From Enterovibrio norvegicus DSM 15893 (GTDB lineage Bacteria; Pseudomonadota; Gammaproteobacteria; Enterobacterales; Vibrionaceae): a DNA stretch of 64,000 nucleotides. Position numbers and translations under genes: made by a program. The notes beneath the pieces were generated by a model. That model saw only the letters and a list, made by a program, of their open reading frames with translations. It was not told the DNA's origin and did no database searches. Shown piece by piece: positions 56,147 to 64,000 of the stretch. The stretch is from contig NZ_FOWR01000007.1 of NCBI RefSeq assembly GCF_900115495.1, positions 1-64,000 of the forward strand, given 5' to 3'. Each line of letters starts with the position of its first letter. Position 1 is the stretch's first letter.

Positions 56147-59100
56147 TTGAATATAAGGCTAAAAGCCGTTTTTGCCACGATGATCATTTTTACTGTGGTG
56201 CTCGTTTTGTTCATCAGCTATGCATTTCAATACTTGTCACAAGCAAGAGAAGCTGAGCTGGCTTATCGCTCGAACGAAGTGGCAGAACTTGTTGCCTTTG
56301 CCGTCGAAGTACCGATGGAAGAAAACGATCTCAATACCCTACACCAACAGGCTGAGCGCTTTATTCAGCATTCAGACCTCGCATTCCTTACCATCGAGCG
56401 AAATGGACGTGTGCTCGCGCATACTCAGCGTTCTGACACGCAGATGAATGATGTCACGATTGCCAAATACCCCATTGGGTCACCTGATGATAAGTCTGGT
56501 GACGTTATCATCGGATTCAGAAATCATCATTCTGATGCCGTCGCGTCGCCTATCGCCCAATTTTTGATTTGGAGTTCTTCAGGCATCGGTTTGCTTGCCA
56601 TCGCTACCATGTACATCATGATGCTCGCGGTCACGCGCCCACTAAGAAAACTGCAAAAACTCAGTCAAAAGGATAGCGATCCTTCGTCTTTCAATATGTT
56701 CTTCCAAGATGAAATTGAAGCCACGGTAGACATGGTAAGTTCCATGCAGAAAAAGCTCGATAAGAGCTACCAGCAGCTCCAGAATTCCATTCGAGACCAA
56801 AAGTATTCTTATGTAGAAGCACAGCAAATCGAAGAAAAGAACGTGGCGATCTACAACGCGTCATTGGATGCGATTGTGGTGGCGAACGACCAAGACATCA
56901 TCATCGAGTTCAACGCTATTGCCGAGCAACTGTTCGGTTGGGACAGAGACGAAATAGTGGGTCGACGCCTTGCTGACACCCTCATTCCCCCTGCTCTGCG
57001 TGAATCCCATATTAAAGGCATGCAGCACTTCCTCGAATCAGGCGATGGCCCAGTTCTCAATCAACGTATCGAGTTACCAGCCGTTCGAAAAAGTGGCCGT
57101 GAATTCCCGATTGAAGTGTCAATCTCCCCAGCAAAAACAAAGCAGGGGTTTATTTTCGTTTCTTATATGCGCGATATTACGCAGCGACTGAAAGACCAAA
57201 CCGAGCTCAAAATCGCGGCACACGCCTTCGAATCGTCAGAAGCCATGTTCATTTCTGATGCAAAAGGACACATCATTCGCACCAACCCTGCTTTCACCTC
57301 CATCACGGGATTTGAAAGTGCTGAAGTCGAAGGGGAAAAGCCGCGCACGCTTTCTGCCAATCCAGAAGACATTCAGTTCCACAAGCAAATTTGGCGAACC
57401 TTGATCGACTCAGGACGATGGAACGGTGAGATTTCGCTCCGTCACCGGGATGGTAACGAGCTTCCCGTTCGAATGAGCATGACTGCAGTGCGTGATGAAG
57501 ACGACACCCTCACCCACTATGTGGCGCACTTCTTCGACTTAACCGAACAAAAGCACAATGAACGTATTCTTCGTACCGCCCAGCATGAAGCGGAAAGCGC
57601 GAACGAATCGAAAAGCCGTTTCTTGGCTACCATGAGTCATGAAATTCGCACCCCCATGAACAGTGTGTTGGGTGTGCTCGGGTTATTGAAAGAAACGCCG
57701 CTGAACGTCAAGCAGTTGGGGTTGGTTCAAACGGCACGAGAATCCGGCGAGCTGTTGCTTGCGATCATCAACGATGTCTTGGATTTCTCTAAGATGGAAG
57801 CAGGTAAATTAACGCTAGAGAAAAACCCGTTTGATATTGTTGAATTACTCCAACAGACCTTAGACATTCTGCGCCCTCAAGCGGCGAACAAAAACTTAAA
57901 ACTGAATGTTATTTTTGCTGATAACACGCCTCAGTATCTCATTGGGGACGGAGACCGCATTCGTCAAATCGTGCTTAATTTAATGTCGAATGCCATCAAA
58001 TACACGCAAGAAGGCAGCATCACTGTCTCTATCAAATGTGCACGCTTGTATACCGATGCTTGTCAGCTTCAAATTGATGTTTCCGACACAGGGCAAGGCA
58101 TTGACCAAGGGCACATTACCGACTTGTTCGATGAGTTCACTATGGCGGAAAATACCTATGACAGACGCCATGAAGGCAGCGGTCTTGGACTGGCGATCTG
58201 TAAGCAACTCGTGAATCTCATGAAGGGTAAAATCGAGGTTGATAGCCAAAAAGACGTTGGCTCAACGTTTACCCTTACATTGGAACTCAAACTCGCTGAA
58301 AAAGAAGATTGTGCCCCCCTTAGCACATCAAACCCCACCCTTGGCAGCACAGCAGAAATCAGCAGTTCAATACGAATATTATTGGCAGAAGACAACCCCG
58401 CCAACCAAGTGGTGCTCCGCACTATGCTCGAATTTTCCGGGCTTTCTGCTGATATTGTCAGCAATGGACAAGAGGCGGTGGACGCTGTCAGCAAAATTCC
58501 TTACGACATCATTTTTATGGACATTTCGATGCCCGAAATGGATGGCGTTGAAGCCACACAACGGATCCGACAAATGGATTCACCCACCAAAGACGTCATC
58601 ATCGTCGCATTAACCGCACATGCTATTCGTGGCGATAAAGAACACTTTTTAAACCAAGGGATGGATGATTTTGTGTCAAAACCCGTCACGCGCCAATCCA
58701 TTCTCGATTGTTTAGGGCGCTGGCAAGATCATGCTTCAAAAGCGGGCAATCAACGAGACATCATTAAACACCAAACCTCTTCGGCTCGTGGGCAGGGTGA
58801 CACTAATAATGGTTCTGGCAGCGCAACAGACTGCCCTCCACAGAATAAATTGGTTGATGAGCCCACGTTACAGCAATTGGTGTCTGACACATCCGCAGAA
58901 GCCGCCCCAAATCTGATCACCTTTTATATAGAAGATGCAAAAATACGTGTGCTCAAATTGGTTGAAGCAGCAGAAAGTGAAGATTTTTACACCCTAGAAT
59001 TTGAGGCTCACACCTTGGGCAGCAGCGCTGCGGCGCATGGCAATGCTGCCTTGTGCAAACTTTGCCGAAGCATTGAAGCCTTTTGCCTAGAGCAATCCTT

Positions 59101-59200
59101 TGATAAGGCGCTCGACACAGCAACACAACTTGCCGCCACGGCGGATGCATCATTCGACGCTCTGGATAAGCGATTACAACGCGGTTTAACGATGAAGTAA
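56147..59200 (+). CDS. sypF: SypF, hybrid histidine kinase with receiver and HPt
   Basis: The inner-membrane sensor has ~1017 residues. Two transmembrane helices (~8-28 and ~148-170) flank a periplasmic domain. Two PAS domains (~225-345 and ~350-470), HisKA with His498 (TMSHEIRTPMNSV), HATPase with DTGQGI and GSGLGLAICKQL, a receiver with Asp792 (FMDISMPEMDG) and an HPt with His955 (EAHTLGSSAAAHG) follow. In V. fischeri SypF phosphorylates SypG and SypE through its HPt. I chose TTG 56147 with AGGTGG 7 bp upstream; TTG 56129 is an in-frame alternative. No good sigma-54 promoter precedes it. Confidence 0.92.
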   Translation: MNIRLKAVFATMIIFTVVLVLFISYAFQYLSQAREAELAYRSNEVAELVAFAVEVPMEENDLNTLHQQAERFIQHSDLAFLTIERNGRVLAHTQRSDTQMNDVTIAKYPIGSPDDKSGDVIIGFRNHHSDAVASPIAQFLIWSSSGIGLLAIATMYIMMLAVTRPLRKLQKLSQKDSDPSSFNMFFQDEIEATVDMVSSMQKKLDKSYQQLQNSIRDQKYSYVEAQQIEEKNVAIYNASLDAIVVANDQDIIIEFNAIAEQLFGWDRDEIVGRRLADTLIPPALRESHIKGMQHFLESGDGPVLNQRIELPAVRKSGREFPIEVSISPAKTKQGFIFVSYMRDITQRLKDQTELKIAAHAFESSEAMFISDAKGHIIRTNPAFTSITGFESAEVEGEKPRTLSANPEDIQFHKQIWRTLIDSGRWNGEISLRHRDGNELPVRMSMTAVRDEDDTLTHYVAHFFDLTEQKHNERILRTAQHEAESANESKSRFLATMSHEIRTPMNSVLGVLGLLKETPLNVKQLGLVQTARESGELLLAIINDVLDFSKMEAGKLTLEKNPFDIVELLQQTLDILRPQAANKNLKLNVIFADNTPQYLIGDGDRIRQIVLNLMSNAIKYTQEGSITVSIKCARLYTDACQLQIDVSDTGQGIDQGHITDLFDEFTMAENTYDRRHEGSGLGLAICKQLVNLMKGKIEVDSQKDVGSTFTLTLELKLAEKEDCAPLSTSNPTLGSTAEISSSIRILLAEDNPANQVVLRTMLEFSGLSADIVSNGQEAVDAVSKIPYDIIFMDISMPEMDGVEATQRIRQMDSPTKDVIIVALTAHAIRGDKEHFLNQGMDDFVSKPVTRQSILDCLGRWQDHASKAGNQRDIIKHQTSSARGQGDTNNGSGSATDCPPQNKLVDEPTLQQLVSDTSAEAAPNLITFYIEDAKIRVLKLVEAAESEDFYTLEFEAHTLGSSAAAHGNAALCKLCRSIEAFCLEQSFDKALDTATQLAATADASFDALDKRLQRGLTMK

Positions 59201-59354
59201 CCAGTTGATTTAAAAGCGTGATTCTTATGCTGACACACTTGGTTTTTGACCAAACTGTCGTACACTTACTTGCATATGATTTAATCAAACAGAATACCCT
59301 AACCCTCGAGCAATGGGGTCGGCGTAGGTAGACATCTCAAGGGACGCATGCACC

Positions 59355-60791
59355 ATGAAGTCAAAATACCGAGTACTACTCATTGAAGATTCAAAGCCGT
59401 TAGCTAACCTGTATATCCAGTATTTATCGGGTGAACCTATCGATTTGGTCTGCCTAGAGACGGGTCAACAGGCTCTGGATTACCTCGAAAAATCCACGCC
59501 TCACCTCATCATGCTTGATCTTAAATTGCCAGACATGTCCGGACAGGAAGTGCTTAGTTGGATAAAAAAACAAGCCCTTCCCTGCTCCGTCATCGTTGTT
59601 ACAAGCCACGGATCTGTAAACACCGCTGTAGAGCTGATGCAGCAAGGGGCGGATGATTTTTTAGAAAAACCAGTGAGTGCTGAACGCCTTAAAACCACGT
59701 TGAAAAACCAACTAGAGCACGTACGTTTGCAGCATCTCGTCGACGACATCAAAACCAGCTTCGAACGCAATACGTATCAAGGTTTTATCGGTGCAAGTCT
59801 TCCTATGCAGAACGTGTATCGTATTATTGATGCCGCAGCTCCCAGCAAAGCGACTGTGTTTATTACCGGCGAAAGCGGCACGGGTAAAGAAGTCTGCGCT
59901 GAAGCCATTCATGCCCAAAGCCCTCGCACAAAAGCACCGTTCATCGCCCTCAACTGTGGTGCTATTCCCCACGACCTCATGGAAAGCGAAATTTTCGGCC
60001 ACGTTAAAGGTGCATTTACAGGTGCAAGCAGCGAGCGAAAAGGGGCAGCCGCGCAAGCCGATGGTGGCACATTGCTCCTTGATGAAATCTGCGAAATGGA
60101 TTTGGACCTACAAAAAAAACTGCTGCGTTTTATCCAAACTGGGCGCTATCAAAAGGTCGGGGGCAGTAAAGAGGAAAGCGTAGATATTCGTTTTCTCTGT
60201 GCCACCAACAAAGATCCCTTGCATGAAGTGGCTGCGGGTAAATTCAGAGAAGATTTGTACTACCGATTGCATGTCGTTCCCCTTGCCTTGCCGCCGCTTA
60301 GAGAGCGTGGTGATGACATTCTTACCATCGCCACGAAATTCTTACGCACCTATGCCAATGAAGAAGGAAAATCCTTCACACAATTTTCACCGGAAGCAGA
60401 GGTGGTACTTCGTCACTACCCTTGGCCGGGTAACGTAAGGCAGTTGCAAAATGTTATTCGGAATGTGGTTGTTCTTCATGACGGTGATGCAGTGTCTATC
60501 AAGCAACTGCCACCACCACTGAATGAAACGCTCAGCGATCAAGAAATCCGTTCTTTGGCACCCACAACCTTTGTTGAACCCACGCCAGATGCGTCTGAAT
60601 CCACCGCGCATGCCGCGCCCGTGGAAAGCTCAGACATTCGGCCATTGGAAGATGTGGAACGGGAAGCAATACAACAAGCCATCGAATTTTGTGGCGGAAA
60701 TGTTCTGAAAGCTGCAGTGTTGTTGAAAGTCAGCCCCTCTACGCTATATCGCAAGAAACAAGCTTGGGAAACCGACACAGATAACGCCTAG
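59355..60791 (+). CDS. sypG: SypG, sigma-54-dependent response regulator
   Basis: The 478-residue activator has a receiver (~1-120, phospho-acceptor Asp55). The AAA+ domain (~140-380) has Walker A GESGTGKE and the sigma-54 contact loop GAFTGA (~219). A Fis-type helix-turn-helix at the C-terminus (GGNVLKAAVLLKVSPSTLYRKK) completes it. It resembles LuxO and, in context, is SypG, the direct activator of syp promoters. Three sigma-54 promoters lie in this window before sypA, sypH and sypI. AAGGGAC precedes ATG. It ends at a bidirectional terminator. Confidence 0.93.
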   Translation: MKSKYRVLLIEDSKPLANLYIQYLSGEPIDLVCLETGQQALDYLEKSTPHLIMLDLKLPDMSGQEVLSWIKKQALPCSVIVVTSHGSVNTAVELMQQGADDFLEKPVSAERLKTTLKNQLEHVRLQHLVDDIKTSFERNTYQGFIGASLPMQNVYRIIDAAAPSKATVFITGESGTGKEVCAEAIHAQSPRTKAPFIALNCGAIPHDLMESEIFGHVKGAFTGASSERKGAAAQADGGTLLLDEICEMDLDLQKKLLRFIQTGRYQKVGGSKEESVDIRFLCATNKDPLHEVAAGKFREDLYYRLHVVPLALPPLRERGDDILTIATKFLRTYANEEGKSFTQFSPEAEVVLRHYPWPGNVRQLQNVIRNVVVLHDGDAVSIKQLPPPLNETLSDQEIRSLAPTTFVEPTPDASESTAHAAPVESSDIRPLEDVEREAIQQAIEFCGGNVLKAAVLLKVSPSTLYRKKQAWETDTDNA

Positions 60792-60844
60792 TACTAGAGA
60801 ACATCGTTCAAAACATGTTTCAACAACTGCTTTACACAAAACAA

Positions 60845-60876
60845 AAAAACGCCGCTTCATTTGTCGCGGCGTTTTT
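60845..60876. terminator. Bidirectional terminator after sypG
   Basis: An 11-bp stem AAAAACGCCGC / GCGGCGTTTTT with a 10-nt loop has T-runs on both strands. It serves sypG and the convergent epimerase gene. Confidence 0.92.
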
Positions 60877-60897
60877 TGTTTGTACAGTCCACAGTAT

Positions 60898-61842
60898 TTA
60901 CCCCACAGATAATCTCGATTTATCGCTGTCAGTCAAATGATTCAGCAACTGTCTCAAACCTTGCGTCACACTGGTTTTTGCCACTAACCCTAATTCCTTT
61001 GTGGCGCGTGACGGACTCCCGGTAGACGTTCGAATATCACCACGTAGTGCCGGCATATGTTCAATGGCCACGCGTGAGCCCGTGATAGACATAAGGATTG
61101 TCGCTAATTGATTCACTGACATGGCCTCTCCGCGACAGACATTAAAAACGTCAGGAGACACAGACACATTTGTCATTGCCGCACGAAGGAACCGCACCAC
61201 ATCACCCACGTAAATAAAATCTCGCGTCTGTTCACCGTCACCAAAAATGGTGAGTGAATGCCCATCCAACACTTTGTCTGCAAAAATAGAAATGACACCG
61301 GAGTAAGGGGATTTGGGGTCTTGGCGCGGACCGAACACGTTGAAAAAGCGCATGCCCGTCGTCGGCACGCCGTGCACTAAAGATGCCACTCTTGCGTGCA
61401 ATTCAGAGCCTAGTTTATCCGCCCCATAAGCTGTGAGCGGGCGAACTGTCGAACGCTCGGATAAGGGCAATTCTGCATTGTCGCCATAAACCGCAGCCGA
61501 CGATGCATAAACAACTGGGGTCTTGGCCGCCCTGGCAGCATCAAACACGCGGATTGAACTCGTTAGATTGATATTGTGAGTCTCGATCCACTCTTGATTA
61601 GAACGTTGAACAGACGAGACCGCTGCCAAATGAAAACAGCCATCAACGCCTTCCATTGCATCATCGAGTACATCAGGAACAGAAATGTCGGCCACCCGCA
61701 ATTCACAGTGGCGGGGTACATTGTCACGGGAACCCGTGGAAAGGTTGTCGACAACGCGAACGTGGTGACCATCTGCGAGGAGAGATTCGACCAAATGTGA
61801 ACCAATAAAACCGCAACCGCCTGTAACTAGGTAACTTGCCAT
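60898..61842 (-). CDS. NAD-dependent sugar epimerase/dehydratase (SDR), inside the syp locus
   Basis: The 314-residue extended SDR has TGGCGFIGSHL (NAD binding), YASSAAVYG, the catalytic YGADK (Tyr-x3-Lys) and FFNVFGPRQDP. It resembles UDP-GlcNAc/UDP-Glc 4-epimerases and related dehydratases. It probably makes a sugar nucleotide for Syp polysaccharide or another glycan, but substrate is not evident. It runs opposite to sypG and sypH, in a place where V. fischeri has no gene as far as I recall, so it looks like an insertion into the conserved order. Confidence 0.85.
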   Translation of the reverse strand: MASYLVTGGCGFIGSHLVESLLADGHHVRVVDNLSTGSRDNVPRHCELRVADISVPDVLDDAMEGVDGCFHLAAVSSVQRSNQEWIETHNINLTSSIRVFDAARAAKTPVVYASSAAVYGDNAELPLSERSTVRPLTAYGADKLGSELHARVASLVHGVPTTGMRFFNVFGPRQDPKSPYSGVISIFADKVLDGHSLTIFGDGEQTRDFIYVGDVVRFLRAAMTNVSVSPDVFNVCRGEAMSVNQLATILMSITGSRVAIEHMPALRGDIRTSTGSPSRATKELGLVAKTSVTQGLRQLLNHLTDSDKSRLSVG

Positions 61843-62340
61843 ATCTGCCTCTGCAAAAAAAGAGTGAGCTGACTCGATCGATGCAAAGTGTTTGCCAAGT
61901 TACTTCATGCCCCATTATTTTTTATTGTCCAAAAGCATTTGGCCTAGGTTTTATGCCATACGCACTCAGATGCATTTAATTCTTAATGTTCATCGTTGGA
62001 AGACAAAAAACACGGAATCACCGTCTGTTGCTCACAAGGTTCACCCTTTGTTTGCTCAATCTGACTTGCGGTTTGAATGCCTACAAAACATGTTTTTCGC
62101 AAAATGACGCTCTCTTTTCATCAAAATGAGAATTTTCGGGTGCAGCTATACGCATCCATTGTGTATGTGACTGGCTTTTCGACATCAAAAGACCGCTAAG
62201 TCTTCTGAGAACAACGGCTGACCGATATTCACTCTCTCCATATGCCGAACTGGCATTAACTTTGCAATTTACATCGTTCTCGCGAGCCTTTTCGAATAAA
62301 GACCTTTTTGCTCGCGCTGACGGTAAACGTGGAGGGCGAC
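61843..62340. other. 498-bp intergenic region between the epimerase and sypH
   Basis: It contains the sypH sigma-54 promoter (62251-62266) and should hold the epimerase promoter on the minus strand. TGAGAA at 62127-62132 lies ~120 bp before the promoter, at a distance normal for an activator site. No ORF is credible. Confidence 0.6.
62251..62266 (+). promoter_or_regulatory. Sigma-54 promoter of sypH
   Basis: TGGCATTAACTTTGCA has exact GG-N10-GC spacing and matches the consensus at TGGCA and TTGCA. It lies 75 bp before the sypH ATG. Confidence 0.88.
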
Positions 62341-63357
62341 ATGAAAAAGAGAACAAATAACATATGGATCGTTTTAGACAGCCGCGGCTTTGGTGGCATT
62401 GAATCCCATGTTGAACAACTCGCGCTTGGCCTGAAAGCCGCCAACAATCAAGTCAGCATCGTGTTTCTTCAAAATTACGGCGAACACCCTCTTCAACGCA
62501 GACTCATGTTCTCAGGATTAGATTGCATCATGCTTGATGGACGCATTGCTTCTTTGTGGCAAGCGCTAAAAAAAGAAAAACCCGATGTGATTCATACCCA
62601 CGGTTACAAAGCCGGCATTTTGGTGCGCCCTATCGCGCGATTAATGAAAGTACCTTGTGCCAGCACCTTTCACAGTGGTGAAAAGAAAGAAGGCAAACTC
62701 CAATGGTATGACTGGTTTGATCGTCATACGGCTTTCCTCGCTAACCATGTTTACGCCGTGAGCAGCCCAATACTGTCTACGTTACCGTGTTCTGCAAAAT
62801 TGGCAGATAATTTCGTAGACACCAGCAAAATCACCCCATCTTTCGGTACAGAGATCGCGTTTGTAGGTCGACTCTGTAAAGAGAAAGCGCCAGATCGTTT
62901 TAGCGTGCTGTCAAAGCGCTTCCCACACCTCGACTTCCATGTTTACGGCGATGGACCATTACGATCAGAACTTGAACAAAAAGCCCCAGATAACCTTGAA
63001 TTTCATGGTGTACAAAAAGAAATGCACGATGTGTGGCCACGTATTGGCTTGTTGGTGATCCCTTCACGCGCAGAAGGCCTTCCGATGGCAGCGCTTGAAG
63101 CCATGGCGCGCGGCATTCCAGTGGTCGCGTTTAATGTTGGCTCACTGGATCAACTCGTCAGGCCAAATGAAAACGGTTGGCTGGTAAAACAAGGGGATAT
63201 GGAAGGCATGATCTCTGCCATTCAAGATTGGCGACAGTCAGATAGCGTACAAAAAGCGCAGTGGAGCAAAGAAGCCATCGCCACGGTCAAACAGCGCTTT
63301 TCAACGGAAGCCGTCGTACCAAAATTACTTGCGGATTATGCCACTTTCGCAAAATGA
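62341..63357 (+). CDS. sypH: SypH, glycosyltransferase family 4-type
   Basis: The 338-residue GT-B glycosyltransferase has an N-terminal acceptor half starting IWIVLDSRGFGGIESHV and a C-terminal donor half with IAFVGRLCKEKAPDRF, HVYGDGPLRSELEQ and the E-x7-E motif in EGLPMAALEAMARG. It should add a sugar to the lipid-linked Syp repeat unit at the cytoplasmic membrane face. GGAGGG precedes ATG 62341; an open frame to 62308 was rejected. Symbol by position in the syp order. Confidence 0.85.
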   Translation: MKKRTNNIWIVLDSRGFGGIESHVEQLALGLKAANNQVSIVFLQNYGEHPLQRRLMFSGLDCIMLDGRIASLWQALKKEKPDVIHTHGYKAGILVRPIARLMKVPCASTFHSGEKKEGKLQWYDWFDRHTAFLANHVYAVSSPILSTLPCSAKLADNFVDTSKITPSFGTEIAFVGRLCKEKAPDRFSVLSKRFPHLDFHVYGDGPLRSELEQKAPDNLEFHGVQKEMHDVWPRIGLLVIPSRAEGLPMAALEAMARGIPVVAFNVGSLDQLVRPNENGWLVKQGDMEGMISAIQDWRQSDSVQKAQWSKEAIATVKQRFSTEAVVPKLLADYATFAK

Positions 63358-63392
63358 CCAAATTCCTTTATCAGAATGACGAATTGGCGTCG

Positions 63393-63435
63393 CGCCGACT
63401 CTGTTTTCCTTACAGGCTCACGCGGCGTTTTTCTT
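63393..63435 (+). terminator. Possible weak terminator after sypH
   Basis: Short outer stem CGCCG / CGGCG and inner CTGT / ACAG precede TTTTTCTTT. The stem is weak, so the call is tentative. Confidence 0.35.
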
Positions 63436-63457
63436 TACATTCAACATGTTAGAAATA

Positions 63458-63473
63458 TGGCCTACTCCTTGCA
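63458..63473 (+). promoter_or_regulatory. Sigma-54 promoter of sypI
   Basis: TGGCCTACTCCTTGCA has exact GG-N10-GC spacing and a perfect TTGCA -12 element, 137 bp before the sypI ATG. The sypI promoter is sigma-54-dependent in V. fischeri. Confidence 0.88.
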
Positions 63474-63609
63474 GACATTTTAGACATGACAGGGATGACC
63501 ATTGGCAATGTCGTACAACAAGAAAGCCGATCGTCAATATGACTATCTCGCCACAGACACGTTAAGCACAGGATGTGACGAGCCACTGAGCTAACTGGAG
63601 GAAGAGAGT

Positions 63610-64000
63610 ATGTATTCAACCACTCAAACTCTCTCAACATCGCGCAATGTCTTGTTTGTACATTACGGTGATAACTGGATTCGTGGAAGTGAACGCTGCT
63701 TACTTGATTTACTCACGCACATCGACAAGGACGCATTTACGCCAGTTTTATGGTGTAACAGTGAATTACTGGCTGATGAAGCGCGCAAGCTCAATATCGA
63801 CGTGTACGTTAGCGAATTTCCGCTCCTGTTCGGCGAAACCACGCCGAAATGCAATTTCCGCGGCTACAGACAACTCATCAGTCAAGGCATCGAGATTGTC
63901 GATAACCACAATATCGACCTGCTCCACGCAAACAGCGGTGCACCAAGCCAATGGCTGAATGTTGTCTCTCGCGCTCGAAAGCTACCTCTGGTGTTACATC
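63610..64000 (+). CDS. sypI: SypI-position glycosyltransferase, N-terminal part (3' truncated by window)
   Basis: The frame starts at ATG 63610 after GGAGGAAG and stays open to the window end (130 residues). It begins MYSTTQTLSTSRNVLFVHYG, then DNWIRGSERCLLDLLTHID, like the acceptor half of GT4 glycosyltransferases (GGxE-type turn, here RGSER). LLHANSGAPSQWLNV follows. Function as a Syp glycosyltransferase is inferred from fold and position behind a sigma-54 promoter. Confidence 0.8.
   Translation, partial: MYSTTQTLSTSRNVLFVHYGDNWIRGSERCLLDLLTHIDKDAFTPVLWCNSELLADEARKLNIDVYVSEFPLLFGETTPKCNFRGYRQLISQGIEIVDNHNIDLLHANSGAPSQWLNVVSRARKLPLVLH

Noticed and set aside
59246-59280. Sigma-70 promoter before sypG (TTGACC ... 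TATGAT)
   Set aside because: The spacer is 23 bp, too long for a standard promoter, so I do not list it.
1-64000. Insertion sequence, integrase, phage or plasmid genes
   Set aside because: No transposase, integrase, terminal inverted repeats or replication genes were found, despite the AT-rich pilus region and the tRNA-Ser gene that might serve as an attachment site.

Overview
The window reads as a chromosomal segment from a marine gammaproteobacterium of the family Vibrionaceae. Genus is not resolved; Enterovibrio, Grimontia, Photobacterium or Vibrio are all possible. The strongest evidence is a gene string in the order sypA-B-C-D-E-F-G-H-I, which matches the symbiosis polysaccharide (syp) locus known from Vibrio fischeri. 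A secreted chitinase, fabV, a GntR-controlled methylcitrate operon and a LapD-type adhesin module agree with this. Base composition is moderate, in the high forties of percent GC by eye, with an AT-richer pocket around the pilus genes (about 38.3-39.9 kb). Layout, left to right. (1) 0-9.4 kb: the 3' part of a giant Ca-binding type I secreted adhesin, its dedicated ABC/HlyD/TolC exporter, an OmpA lipoprotein and a degenerate GGDEF-EAL receptor of the LapD type, closed by a perfect terminator. (2) 9.6-16.7 kb: a GNAT acetyltransferase and, on the other strand, gntR-prpBCDE for propionate use through the 2-methylcitrate cycle, with three palindromic operator candidates. (3) 17-24.9 kb: a multidomain GH18 chitinase followed by a heptanucleotide tandem repeat, an unusual DUF4157 (HELTH) protein with two further domains, an ABC exporter, and two small envelope proteins. 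(4) 24.9-29.8 kb: a BMP-type nucleoside ABC importer. (5) 29.9-34.9 kb: EEP-family and DnaQ-like nucleases, mobB, the overlapping pair mgsA-fabV, and a small winged-helix protein. (6) 35.1-39.3 kb: an atypical chaperone-usher pilus operon with a DUF4402-like pilin. (7) 39.9-44.7 kb: a histidine-rich mini-protein, a Cu/Zn-efflux-type permease with six 14-residue Cys/Met/His repeats, and a divergent LysR / quinone-reductase-hchA unit for electrophile defence. (8) 44.9-50.1 kb: an RhlE helicase, tRNA-Ser(UGA), and a thiamine-diphosphate enzyme plus aldehyde dehydrogenase pair. (9) 50.3-64 kb: the syp locus, with a reverse-strand sugar epimerase between sypG and sypH; the window ends inside the sypI position. 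How the parts fit together: the left end (LapD-type adhesin control) and the right end (Syp matrix polysaccharide) are both biofilm modules, and a pilus and a chitinase lie between them, so much of the window concerns attachment and surface growth. In the syp locus I found three sigma-54 promoter sequences with exact GG-N10-GC spacing, in front of sypA, sypH and sypI; sypG encodes the sigma-54 activator that would use them. The pattern I consider least explained is that three unrelated genes (chitinase, winged-helix protein, LysR regulator) each end at or inside a short tandem repeat built on GCTA that carries stop codons in every frame.
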